From: Fimenecus sp052298855
GTDB taxonomy: Bacteria; Bacillota; Clostridia; Oscillospirales; Acutalibacteraceae
Direction: 5' to 3'
DNA length: 64,000 nucleotides
Assembly: GCA_052298855.1 (NCBI GenBank)
Contig: DAVZXP010000002.1
Coordinates: 124,001-188,000 of the forward strand
The notes beneath the pieces are model-generated. The model saw only the letters and a program-made list of their open reading frames with translations, did not search any database and was not told the DNA's origin. A program made the position numbers and the translations under genes. Within the stretch, counting starts at the first letter, position 1; the number at the start of each line of letters is the position of its first letter. Of this stretch, positions 50,025 to 58,353 are shown piece after piece.

Positions 50025-52490
50025 TTATCCGAATACTGCCATATTGCCCTCGGGAACATAAAGAGAAGTAATTGTGTTGTCGTCGTAAACAATCAAAATG
50101 TGTCGTCCCTTTATTTCAACGCCGTGGTCGGGAGCATAATAGGGGATAGCCTTTGAAGCGATTTCATTAGCCTTGTCGCCCGATACTGTATTAAGTGTAA
50201 GCCCCGCCTTTGTATATGCGTTCTTAATAAAGTCCATATAGCTTATTGTTTCAGGCATACCGTCCGCAACAGCGCCGTAATTATCAACACTCAAAGCCTG
50301 CGAGAAATCAAATGCTTCATATTTGTTTTCGAGCTTGGAACCGTCAGCGTAGTGGCTGATTATTTTATTTGCGGAATAGCTTGTGTCTGCATAATAAACT
50401 TCCTTAACCTTACCCGTGTAAGCAAGAGGCATTAAGCCGTTATCGTTGAGGAATTTAATCGTATTTGTCATATTGGGATAGATATAGAATGAAGAAAACG
50501 CACTGCCCTTAACGCATTTATCCTCTTTTTGCTGTGTTGCTTCGGGGCCTTCATAACCATAAAAATTATATTCGTCCTCCGAATAATAGTATCCGTATTT
50601 GCCGTTGAGCTTTGTATTTGTATTTTTAGCTACTTCAATTGCTGTTGCAATCGCACCGACAGGAATGCGGGTGTTGGTATATGCGTCCTCATAGGACATT
50701 GCAATATAATCCTTATATATAGCTTCCTTTAAGCCGTCAATATCTTCTATTGTATCAAGGTTTGCTGTTGCGCTGTTTGTATAGTAATTGTCAACGAGAT
50801 AAGACGGACCTACATAATACCATTCTCCACCACCGGTATAGGCTTGATCAGCAGAAGAATAAGTTAACGATGGATTACCGTGTTCGTCGGTGTGGGAATC
50901 GTCCTCTGAGGTTGCTTTGCCATCAACAAGAACTTGTTTTAAGAAATCCTTAAAGAATTGAGTATTATATACTGTTCTTTTGTATTTGTTATAAACATCA
51001 GGGGTATATACTGCATATCTTCTGTTGATTTCTGTTCCGTCCTTGAGAACAATCTTAAATCCGATACTTCCTTCATACTCGGCACCCTTATAATGCTTGT
51101 CGGCTTTAACCATATCAAACATTGCATAAGCCGTTTTAATGTCCTCTGCATTTTCAGAAAGGAATTTTGAATGGATTGCGAGGTTTTGGAGCTTTGTGCC
51201 TCTGCTGTCTTGAATATCCATTGAAACGGATTTAACCTGCGAAATATCAGGAAGCTTATTGTAAGCACCGAAACAACTTGTGCCATAGTAAACAAATCCG
51301 AAAATTGTTACCGCAAAAGCGAGAGCGTAAACGGGAAGTGTCTTTAATGTAGCCTTGAAGTTTCTTCTGAGTATCAGTTCGACAAGGAAGAACGCAAGAA
51401 TGGTGACACCGAATACAATAAGCAAGATTAAAGTAAGATTTTGATGAAGGGGAGAGTCGTATACATCAACATATGCTCGCTTTAATACCGATGCAAGAGC
51501 ATTGACAACGATCATATATACTAAAAGTCCGTTAGACACACTTGCTAAATAGAACTTACCAAAGGAGTTGGAGTTTTCGCTCTTTCTCTTGTTCATAAAG
51601 ACTGTTCCGATGCCGATAAGGATAATGCTTATTGCAAGCCACATAAGAATCGGGGCAAGCACTTCCATATCAATACTCTGGAAAGCTTTGAATTCAGATT
51701 TCTTAGTAAGTTTTCCTAAAAGAATGAATGTCTTTTCAGAAGTGAACTCGGTTGATTTACCGTTAAGATTTTCGGCATCTACCGCAAAAGTCCAAATGTT
51801 GAAAAGGTTTCCTCCGGTGCGTCTTGCTATATCGGCACCCGCGTTGTAGGTGTAACCTCTTACGATGGTTGATAAATTGTCAATCGTTCCCGAAATAAAG
51901 GTCGGAATCGCAGACAAACCGATTGTTGTAATAACTGCTTCAATTGTGCAACCTGAAAATGTCATTACTGCCGAAGCAAGAGCAAAGCCTGCAAGACCGC
52001 TGACAAATTCCATCAAGAAGATGTAACAGAACACGCTTGTAAGAGCCGAGTTTGCACCGAAGTTTACAAGGTTAATGATAAAGGTTAAAAATGTGGGAAT
52101 GAAGGTTGCAACGAAGAGTGAAAGAACCGCCGCAAAAAGTCTGTTGATATACAGCTTTGAACGTGTCATACCAAAACTCAAATATACATTTACGGACTTC
52201 TTTTTGAGAAGAAATTGAAACATTGTAAATGCCATGAGCATTCCGCAAATAACCATTCCGATTTGGATTAAGCTTGAAAACGAGTTATTTGAGTTAAGGA
52301 AATAGAAAAGTACGTTTTTTTGCATTTTTTCAGTCTTGAACGACTCTGAAAATACATAAGAAAGTACGGGTGCAACATGGAACACTACAAGAGCTAAAAA
52401 CGCAACCGCCGAATAGGGGAGAATACTTAAAAAGCTTCTTTTCAAATCGTTTGCGTCAACTCTGTCATTCGAATATCTTGGTGATATCAT
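50025..52490 (-). CDS. Large ABC transporter permease, YtrA-linked
   Basis: 821 residues. GGAGGA stands 7 bases before the ATG at 52490, inside the end of the ATPase gene. About six membrane segments cover the first 300 residues and more the next 100. A large outside domain (about 405-800) follows, with many Tyr, Asn and Asp. The topology fits export or signalling permeases of small-molecule or peptide type near YtrA regulators. The substrate is not known. It overlaps the ATPase gene by 26 bases. Confidence 0.82.
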   Translation of the reverse strand: MISPRYSNDRVDANDLKRSFLSILPYSAVAFLALVVFHVAPVLSYVFSESFKTEKMQKNVLFYFLNSNNSFSSLIQIGMVICGMLMAFTMFQFLLKKKSVNVYLSFGMTRSKLYINRLFAAVLSLFVATFIPTFLTFIINLVNFGANSALTSVFCYIFLMEFVSGLAGFALASAVMTFSGCTIEAVITTIGLSAIPTFISGTIDNLSTIVRGYTYNAGADIARRTGGNLFNIWTFAVDAENLNGKSTEFTSEKTFILLGKLTKKSEFKAFQSIDMEVLAPILMWLAISIILIGIGTVFMNKRKSENSNSFGKFYLASVSNGLLVYMIVVNALASVLKRAYVDVYDSPLHQNLTLILLIVFGVTILAFFLVELILRRNFKATLKTLPVYALAFAVTIFGFVYYGTSCFGAYNKLPDISQVKSVSMDIQDSRGTKLQNLAIHSKFLSENAEDIKTAYAMFDMVKADKHYKGAEYEGSIGFKIVLKDGTEINRRYAVYTPDVYNKYKRTVYNTQFFKDFLKQVLVDGKATSEDDSHTDEHGNPSLTYSSADQAYTGGGEWYYVGPSYLVDNYYTNSATANLDTIEDIDGLKEAIYKDYIAMSYEDAYTNTRIPVGAIATAIEVAKNTNTKLNGKYGYYYSEDEYNFYGYEGPEATQQKEDKCVKGSAFSSFYIYPNMTNTIKFLNDNGLMPLAYTGKVKEVYYADTSYSANKIISHYADGSKLENKYEAFDFSQALSVDNYGAVADGMPETISYMDFIKNAYTKAGLTLNTVSGDKANEIASKAIPYYAPDHGVEIKGRHILIVYDDNTITSLYVPEGNMAVFG

Positions 52491-53364
52491 ATTTCTTGTC
52501 CTCCATTTCATTTAAGAATACTTCTTCCATAGTGAGTTTATATTCGTCGATGGCAATCGGATTGAGTGCTTTGAGTTTTTCTGCCTGTTCTTTGGCATTG
52601 CCCTCGAAAATAATTGTTGCTATCTTTGAATCAATGTCAAGCGACTTATACTTGAAGCCTGCAAAATCTGATTCTTTAATATCTCTGTCAAAGATAAGTC
52701 TGAACTTGCAGTAGTTCTGTGAAATATCGTCAACACAGCAGTCCATAGTAAGCTTTTTACCGTTGATAAGACCGACATGGTCGCAAAGGTTTGAAAGCTC
52801 TGTAAGGTTGTGCGAGGAAATGATAATCGAAGCCTCGCTCTGTGCGATATATTCAAGGAAGAGCTTTTTGGAAATCTCTTTTTTCTGCGGGTCAAGTCCG
52901 TCAAAGGTTTCGTCAAGCAAAAGATATTTCGGATTTGACGCAAGACCTAAAATAATTTCCGTCTGTCTTTGCATACCCTTTGAAAAGCCTCTGATTCTCT
53001 TTTTCTTATCAAGACCGAAAACCTCGATAAGATTTTCAAATGTTTTCATATGAAAATTCGGGTAATAGTCCGCATAGAACTTAGCCATTGAAAGCGGAGT
53101 TGAATTAAGCGGGAAGTAGAGGTCATCGGGGATATAGAAAAGATCCTTCCTGTTGTCGTCATTATCGAAAGAACGCTGACCGTCAAGCAAAACCTCGCCT
53201 CCGTCGGCTCTGTATATGCCTGCAACGGTTTTGAGCAAGGTCGTTTTACCTGCGCCGTTGTAGCCTATAAGACCGTAAATAGAGGTCGGCTCAACATTAA
53301 AGCTAATGTCCTCGATAGCAACAAAATTGTCAAATTTTTTAGTAACATTTTTGATTTCTATCAT
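52465..53364 (-). CDS. ABC transporter ATP-binding protein
   Basis: 299 residues. Walker A is GYNGAGKTT, the signature RGFSKGMQRQ and Walker B YLLLDETFDGLD. A C-terminal extension of about 90 residues follows the nucleotide domain. AGGAG precedes the ATG. It drives the large permease of the next gene and is controlled by the GntR protein of the previous gene. Confidence 0.93.
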   Translation of the reverse strand: MIEIKNVTKKFDNFVAIEDISFNVEPTSIYGLIGYNGAGKTTLLKTVAGIYRADGGEVLLDGQRSFDNDDNRKDLFYIPDDLYFPLNSTPLSMAKFYADYYPNFHMKTFENLIEVFGLDKKKRIRGFSKGMQRQTEIILGLASNPKYLLLDETFDGLDPQKKEISKKLFLEYIAQSEASIIISSHNLTELSNLCDHVGLINGKKLTMDCCVDDISQNYCKFRLIFDRDIKESDFAGFKYKSLDIDSKIATIIFEGNAKEQAEKLKALNPIAIDEYKLTMEEVFLNEMEDKKYDITKIFE

Positions 53365-53367
53365 TGT

Positions 53368-53736
53368 TTAATCATCTCCTGTATAAATATTTTCTATCAA
53401 TTTTAGAATATCGGATTTTTGAACGCCTAAAACCTTGGCATTTGTTATTGCCGTTTCAACCGTCTCAAGCGAAGAAGTAAGAAATGCGTCTGAATTCGGG
53501 GTGTCCGCTATGAAAACTCCTTTTCCGGCAACAGAATATACAATTCCTTGATCTTCAAGCTCGGACAACGCTCTCTTAACCGTATTGATGTTGATGGACA
53601 GCTCTGACGACAGCTGCCGTAACGATTGAAGCTGATCACCGCTTTTGAGCTCGCCGCAATTTATAAGCTTTATTATCTGTTCTTTTATCTGTTCATAAAT
53701 CGGAGTTCGTGAACGGTAATCAATGAAAACACGCAA
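53368..53736 (-). CDS. GntR-family regulator, YtrA type
   Basis: 122 residues, the short form with only a winged helix and a helical tail: PIYEQIKEQIIKLINCGELK then QLSSELSININTVKRALSEL. The start is TTG at 53736 with a strong GGAGGTGATGA site. It begins the operon, and a good inverted-repeat operator overlaps its promoter, so it should repress itself and the ABC genes until a ligand, often a cell-wall antibiotic or peptide, appears. Confidence 0.92.
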   Translation of the reverse strand: MRVFIDYRSRTPIYEQIKEQIIKLINCGELKSGDQLQSLRQLSSELSININTVKRALSELEDQGIVYSVAGKGVFIADTPNSDAFLTSSLETVETAITNAKVLGVQKSDILKLIENIYTGDD

Positions 53737-53762
53737 ATCATCACCTCCGTTATCACTGTATT

Positions 53763-53789
53763 AACTGTGCTATTACAATTAGTACAGTT
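53763..53789 (-). promoter_or_regulatory. Operator of the GntR/YtrA regulator
   Basis: AACTGTGCTA and TAGTACAGTT form a 10-base inverted repeat (one mismatch) with a 7-base centre. It sits directly downstream of the -10 box of the GntR promoter, over the likely transcription start. Confidence 0.82.
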
Positions 53790-53791
53790 AC

Positions 53792-53820
53792 ATAATAGTT
53801 TATAAACAATTTTTTGTCAA
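53792..53820 (-). promoter_or_regulatory. Promoter of the GntR-ABC operon
   Basis: TTGACA (53820-53815), 17-base spacer, TATTAT (53797-53792) on the minus strand. Confidence 0.85.
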
Positions 53821-53875
53821 GATGTTTTTATAAAATTTTAAAATTTGTTTTTGTGATGAATTTATTGAAATATAA

Positions 53876-53914
53876 AACGGCACAGACGCTTCATTTTGAA
53901 GTACCTGTGCCGTT
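53876..53914 (-). terminator. Terminator after dnaI
   Basis: Arms AACGGCACAG / CTGTGCCGTT (53876-53885, 53905-53914) with a TTTTATA tail on the minus strand. Confidence 0.85.
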
Positions 53915-53917
53915 ATG

Positions 53918-54877
53918 TTATTTCTTTAATTGTCTTACGTCATTTCCGACAAACTGTATCATTTGATAAGAGCCGATAATTCGTGAGGTTACTCTCGAGG
54001 TATAACGCTTTTCCAATTCTTCGATCGGAACGTTTGAGTTGATTATAGTCGGAAGCTCCTTTGCCATTCTTGTATTGATTATATTGTAAAGCTCTGCAAC
54101 GGTAAACTGCGTCGAGAACTCTGCGCCGAGGTCGTCTAAAATGAGCAAATCACAGCATAAAAGCTTTTCCTCTGTTGTGCCGTCGGGGGCCTCGCTTCTG
54201 CCAAAACGCTCTCTTTCAAGCATTGTAAATAAGTTCTGTGCCGAGCCGTAAACAACACCGTAGCCGTTTTTTATAACCGTGCCTGCAATCGCAAGTGAAA
54301 GATGCGTTTTGCCCAAGCCGGTTTCACCGTAAAGGAAGAGGCTGGGGGAGTCGGTGTCGAAATCATTGGCATACTCCTCGCAAAACTTTAATATATCGGT
54401 TGCTTTTTTCTTTGCCGACACAGTTTTCTGAATTGACGGGTCAAAATCCTCGAATTTTGAAATTTTAAGCGGACAAGCCTGTGCAAGCTCGTCGAAAGCA
54501 CTTTTTTTGAGCAGCTTTTCAAGACATTCGCACATTTTACCGTCATGATAACCTGTATCGTTACATTTTTTACAGGTGTAATCAGGCTTTAAGTAGCTTT
54601 CGTCAACACCGCAAGCCTCGAACAATGCTTTTCTTGCTTTTTGAAAGCCTAAATTCTTTTCTTTAAGCTCGTTTACAACTTTTTTGGGATCGGGACAGTT
54701 GCTGATAGCCTTAAAAAGACCGAGAGTCGTATCAGCCATTTCACGCTCGATTTCAGCAAGCTCGGGATGCTCGGTTTTGAAATTTATTGCTCTTTCCTCA
54801 GCCTTTGCTTCGGCGTTTCTTCTGCGTGAGTTTATAACGCTCAAAGCGTCGGAAATTGCTTTGTTGGAGTATTTCAT
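53918..54877 (-). CDS. dnaI: DnaI/DnaC-like helicase loader ATPase
   Basis: 319 residues. A zinc-like N-terminal part has CKKCNDTGYHDGKMCECLEK (about 100-119). The AAA+ domain has Walker A GETGLGKTH, Walker B LLILDDLG and the sensor region INSNVP. It loads the replicative helicase at origins or at restart sites. Its start overlaps the dnaD stop by 4 bases. Symbol dnaI follows the Firmicute name. Confidence 0.92.
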   Translation of the reverse strand: MKYSNKAISDALSVINSRRRNAEAKAEERAINFKTEHPELAEIEREMADTTLGLFKAISNCPDPKKVVNELKEKNLGFQKARKALFEACGVDESYLKPDYTCKKCNDTGYHDGKMCECLEKLLKKSAFDELAQACPLKISKFEDFDPSIQKTVSAKKKATDILKFCEEYANDFDTDSPSLFLYGETGLGKTHLSLAIAGTVIKNGYGVVYGSAQNLFTMLERERFGRSEAPDGTTEEKLLCCDLLILDDLGAEFSTQFTVAELYNIINTRMAKELPTIINSNVPIEELEKRYTSRVTSRIIGSYQMIQFVGNDVRQLKK

Positions 54878-55899
54878 TTTACATCCCTCTTTTTCTTCTT
54901 ATATACAAGCTCGCCGTTTGTAGCCTGCTCAACCGCTTTGTTAATGTCGTACGAACGCTCGGAGGTGCCTTGCTTTTGCTTTTTATATGCTTCCTTTGCG
55001 TTTTCAACGTCCTCGGGCGTTTTATAGCCGCTGTTATGCCAATTTTCAAGAATTTTATTTGTGTAGCTAAAGCTGATTTTTCCCTTGCGGTCAATGGTTT
55101 CGTTGTAAGCCAATACCATCATTTCAACCGAAAAGCCCATATCGTTCCAGTTCATAAAATATTCGGTCTGCTTAGGTGTAGGCTTTGGAGCTGAAATGCC
55201 TGTGAATTGGCAAAACTCACTGTATATAACGGCAACCTTATTGCTGTCATCAACAAATTTGTTAGCCTTTTCAAGAGTGTCGATGTTTTTATCGTAAAAT
55301 GTCTTTGCCGTCGAAAGCATATATGCGGTTGCGTTTTTACCTGTGCTTATACAATATTGTATAAGGGTAAGAATAACGTCAATGCCGAGTCCGTAATCGT
55401 CATACATTTGAATAATTGCAGACTGATTGTTGTATCCCAAGGATTTGCCGAACATAATCTGTGCTTGGTTGAGAAGCCCTGCAATGTTTTCATCCTCTGC
55501 AATTCTTTTTACAACCTGCTCATAGGTCGGGCGGACAAGTTTGATTTCGGGTGCAGGTGCTTTTTCAGCCTTTTTGGTTTCTTCCTTTTCAGGCTTATTC
55601 GCAGGCTCTTTCGATTTAAGATGCGAGTCGCTGACGGTGGGAGAGGGGGCAGCGGCACTTTCTCCGTTCTTTATAAGTATTCCCTCGTTTACCCAATATT
55701 CAATAGCTTCGCCTGTATCTGCAACCGAAGAGCCGATTGCCTTTGCGATTTCCTCCACAGAAAAATTACCGCCTTGGTTGTTAAGTATCCAAAGCAGTGA
55801 TTTTAAGGCGCAGAAGCTCGCCATTTTTATATACTTTTCAACAATTATCTTCGGCGTAACGAATACCGAACCGTAATATGACGGGTTAAGTGACAGCAT
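54874..55899 (-). CDS. dnaD: DnaD-domain replication protein
   Basis: 341 residues. An N-terminal winged-helix-like part (about 25-75) is followed by an Ala/Pro/Lys/Glu-rich linker (about 75-120). Two tandem DnaD/DnaB-type helical modules follow, one near 125-215 (RPTYEQVVKRIAEDEN), the other near 240-310 with the YFMNWNDMGF and ILENWHNSGYKTPEDVE end. It works with DnaA and DnaI in helicase loading. It overlaps dnaI, so the two are coupled. Confidence 0.9.
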   Translation of the reverse strand: MLSLNPSYYGSVFVTPKIIVEKYIKMASFCALKSLLWILNNQGGNFSVEEIAKAIGSSVADTGEAIEYWVNEGILIKNGESAAAPSPTVSDSHLKSKEPANKPEKEETKKAEKAPAPEIKLVRPTYEQVVKRIAEDENIAGLLNQAQIMFGKSLGYNNQSAIIQMYDDYGLGIDVILTLIQYCISTGKNATAYMLSTAKTFYDKNIDTLEKANKFVDDSNKVAVIYSEFCQFTGISAPKPTPKQTEYFMNWNDMGFSVEMMVLAYNETIDRKGKISFSYTNKILENWHNSGYKTPEDVENAKEAYKKQKQGTSERSYDINKAVEQATNGELVYKKKKRDVK

Positions 55900-55917
55900 A
55901 TGTTTTATCCTTATAGC

Positions 55918-56547
55918 TTATATCTTTTTCTTACAAAAATCCTTTAATGTGCAAATATCGCAATGTGCTTTCCTTGCGGTGCAAACTGCTCTGCCGTGAA
56001 GCACAGTTCTGTGACAAAAGTCGTTGCTCTCGTCGGGAGGGAGAAGCTTACGCAATTCAAATTCTACTTTTTTTGGGTCTTTTGTGTCAACAAGACCTAT
56101 GCGGTTTGAAATCCTGATTAAATGTGTATCCGTAACAACGCTTGACGGTGCATGAAAAACATCACCCATAATAAGATTTGCGGTTTTTCTTCCGACGCCG
56201 GGCAAGGAAGTCAGTTCTTCAATAGTAGAGGGGACTTCGCCGTTAAAATCAGATTTGATTTTTTTAGCTATACCGACAATATCTCTTGCCTTGTCATGAT
56301 AAAATCCGCAGGAACGGATAATTTTTTCAATATCTGTAACCTCTGCATTTGCAAGGTCATCAAGCGTTTTATACTTTTCAAAAAGCTCGGGTGTAACAAG
56401 ATTTACTCTTGCATCCGTGCATTGTGCGGAAAGTCTTGTCGCAATAAGTAATTGTAGTGGGTCTGAATATACAAGCGAGCAAATTGCCTCGGGATATGCC
56501 TCTTTTAATGCTTCGACTGATTTAAGAGTGAGTTGCTTTTTAGTCAT
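55918..56547 (-). CDS. nth: Endonuclease III
   Basis: 209 residues. The helix-hairpin-helix LPGVGRKTANLIMG holds the catalytic Lys, and Asp lies in VVTDTHLIRI. Four Cys at the end (C-X6-C-X2-C-X5-C in VCTARKAHCDICTLKDFC) hold the iron-sulfur cluster. It removes oxidised pyrimidines and nicks the strand. Its ATG shares one base with the stop of the XRE gene (TAATG). Confidence 0.97.
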   Translation of the reverse strand: MTKKQLTLKSVEALKEAYPEAICSLVYSDPLQLLIATRLSAQCTDARVNLVTPELFEKYKTLDDLANAEVTDIEKIIRSCGFYHDKARDIVGIAKKIKSDFNGEVPSTIEELTSLPGVGRKTANLIMGDVFHAPSSVVTDTHLIRISNRIGLVDTKDPKKVEFELRKLLPPDESNDFCHRTVLHGRAVCTARKAHCDICTLKDFCKKKI

Positions 56548-56768
56548 TATTTTCTTTCAAGTGTGTTCGGTAAATCAAGCAAATAATCTGCCGAAACCTG
56601 AAAATACATACAGATAGCCTTTAAGTCCCTCAAGGACGGCTCTGTTGCGCCCGTTTCAAGGAACGAAATCTTTCTCTGCGTCATTCCGAGCACATTCGCA
56701 AGGTCCGTCTGCGTAAGAGGCGGCAGCTTTGACTGTCGGAGTTCTTTGAATTTCTCGTTAAAAGGCAT
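56547..56768 (-). CDS. Small XRE-family regulator
   Basis: 73 residues from the ATG at 56768, with GGGGAAG upstream. It is almost only a helix-turn-helix: LTQTDLANVLGMTQRKISFL then ETGATEPSL and a dimer helix. A longer in-frame start (56831) has no ribosome site. Its stop overlaps the nth start, so it may control DNA-repair expression, or itself. There is no toxin gene beside it. Confidence 0.85.
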   Translation of the reverse strand: MPFNEKFKELRQSKLPPLTQTDLANVLGMTQRKISFLETGATEPSLRDLKAICMYFQVSADYLLDLPNTLERK

Positions 56769-56897
56769 AATACTTCCCCACTCACAAAAATTTGTGTCTA
56801 TTTTATCACAAAAAATTCCCTTAATCAACACGGAAAAGTTACTATTGAGTTAAAAAATAACTAAGAATTTTTGTGCACTTTTATTTTTATACTAAAT

Positions 56898-56926
56898 ATT
56901 GTATAACGTCTTATAAAGGCTGTCAA
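56898..56926 (-). promoter_or_regulatory. Promoter of the XRE-nth operon
   Basis: TTGACA (56926-56921), 17-base spacer, TACAAT (56903-56898) on the minus strand. Confidence 0.82.
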
Positions 56927-56943
56927 AATATACTGTTGACTAC

Positions 56944-56972
56944 TTGTAAAAATATTTTTTATTTGCTATAAT
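56944..56972 (+). promoter_or_regulatory. Promoter of the GDPD-like gene
   Basis: TTGTAA (56944-56949), 17-base spacer, TATAAT (56967-56972), divergent to the XRE promoter. Confidence 0.7.
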
Positions 56973-57005
56973 ATTACAGAATTTTTCTATGCTTTAAGGA
57001 GATAA

Positions 57006-58295
57006 ATGATGACGAAGGTCAGAAAACGCATTTTTTTAATTGCTTTATGTGTAATAACCGTTATTTCTTCGTTGAGCTTCTCGGCTTATGCGGTTTCTCC
57101 CGAGGAAACTGTCAGTGCTCTGAGAAATGAGTCTACAAAGCTTATCTGTGTATCGAAATACGGGGATACCGCACATTATCCCGAAAACTCAATTGAGGCT
57201 ATTGCTTCTGCTGTACAGAAGGGTGCGGATATGGTAGCTGTAAGAGTTAAAGCAACTGCAGACGGTGAGCTTGTTTTGATGTCGGACGATAAGCTATCAA
57301 GAATGTGCGTTGACTCACAGGGCAATACGGTAAACAAAACCGTTTCCGAAACGGGGATTTATGAGCTTCGTGAGTATTTCCTTAAAAACGGTAAGGGCGG
57401 AGTGTCGCAAACAGCGACAGAGTATAAAATTCCGACTTTGTTGGAAGCGTTACAGGCTGTTGACGGGAAAACCGTTTTGTTAATTGAAAACGCTTGGGAG
57501 TATAAAGACGAGATTTATACCTTACTCAGCGATAACAACCGTCTTAATTCCTGTGTGCTTATGCTTGAAGCAGGCAAAAAGGAGATTTCCTCTTGGCTTT
57601 CGGGCAAGTCCGCTATGCCGATTGTCTTTTCAAAATTCAAGGGCACAGTCGTTTGGAAATCAAGGTCATATATAAAGAGAACGGTCAACGCAGGTGTTGC
57701 GGGCGTGCTTCTCGGCTCGTCAAACGCTTATTCTATGACCTTTAATAAGAATACAGTTGCGAAGGCTCAGGGCAAAGTCCGTGCCGTTATCGATATGACA
57801 GACCCAACCCTCAGCGGTAAGCGTGCGGACACACAGCTTTATTGGGATGATGTTACCTCAAGGGGCTTTTCAGTTATAATTACAGATAATACGGAGCAGC
57901 TTTCGGAGTATTCAAAGCGTACGGAAAATGCGAGAGCAAGACTTTCGGAGCTCTGCGATGAGGCTTCGAAAACCGACCTCACTCTTTGCAGCACATATTC
58001 CGCAACTAATCTAAAGAACAGGCTTACCGTCAGCAAAGACGTGCTTTCAAGCTCTGTTTGTGCAAATGCTCTTGAGAATGAATATTATGAGCTGTCAAAG
58101 GCTCTCAATTCACTCAACGACAGGTCAACGGATGATAAAAATCAAAAAACAGTCACAAACGGCAGAATTGTTGCCGCTGTTTTGGTTGCTGTCGGATTTG
58201 TGATTGTTGAAATTGTTTTCGAGCGATACAGAAACGAAAGCATTAAGCTTCGTAAGGTCGGCAGAAAGCTTTACGGAAAAGCAAAGAAAAAATAA
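57006..58295 (+). CDS. Membrane-anchored GDPD-fold protein lacking catalytic residues
   Basis: 429 residues. A signal peptide (about 1-29) and a C-terminal membrane helix (about 384-404) with a basic tail anchor it outside. The fold is glycerophosphodiester phosphodiesterase-like: HYPENSIEAIASAVQKGAD and TADGELVLMSDDKLSRM fit the family in order and spacing. The catalytic and metal residues do not: the HRG motif reads SKYG, the ExD pair is Ala78/Arg80, and the HD His is Ser93. It is probably a non-enzymatic binding or structural protein. AAGGAG lies upstream; the start could also be the second ATG. Confidence 0.82.
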   Translation: MMTKVRKRIFLIALCVITVISSLSFSAYAVSPEETVSALRNESTKLICVSKYGDTAHYPENSIEAIASAVQKGADMVAVRVKATADGELVLMSDDKLSRMCVDSQGNTVNKTVSETGIYELREYFLKNGKGGVSQTATEYKIPTLLEALQAVDGKTVLLIENAWEYKDEIYTLLSDNNRLNSCVLMLEAGKKEISSWLSGKSAMPIVFSKFKGTVVWKSRSYIKRTVNAGVAGVLLGSSNAYSMTFNKNTVAKAQGKVRAVIDMTDPTLSGKRADTQLYWDDVTSRGFSVIITDNTEQLSEYSKRTENARARLSELCDEASKTDLTLCSTYSATNLKNRLTVSKDVLSSSVCANALENEYYELSKALNSLNDRSTDDKNQKTVTNGRIVAAVLVAVGFVIVEIVFERYRNESIKLRKVGRKLYGKAKKK

Positions 58296-58298
58296 TCG

Positions 58299-58327
58299 CA
58301 AGGGCGGATTTTCCGTCCTTGTTATTT
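58299..58327 (+). terminator. Weak terminator after the GDPD-like gene
   Basis: CAAGGGCGGA / TCCGTCCTTG (one G-T pair) around TTT, then TTATTTT. Confidence 0.65.
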
Positions 58328-58353
58328 TGTGAGAGAAAGGATATTTCGATAGG

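Noticed and set aside
55207..55800. 197-codon open frame antisense to dnaD
   Set aside because: Opposite dnaD, Cys/Phe-rich, without a ribosome site.
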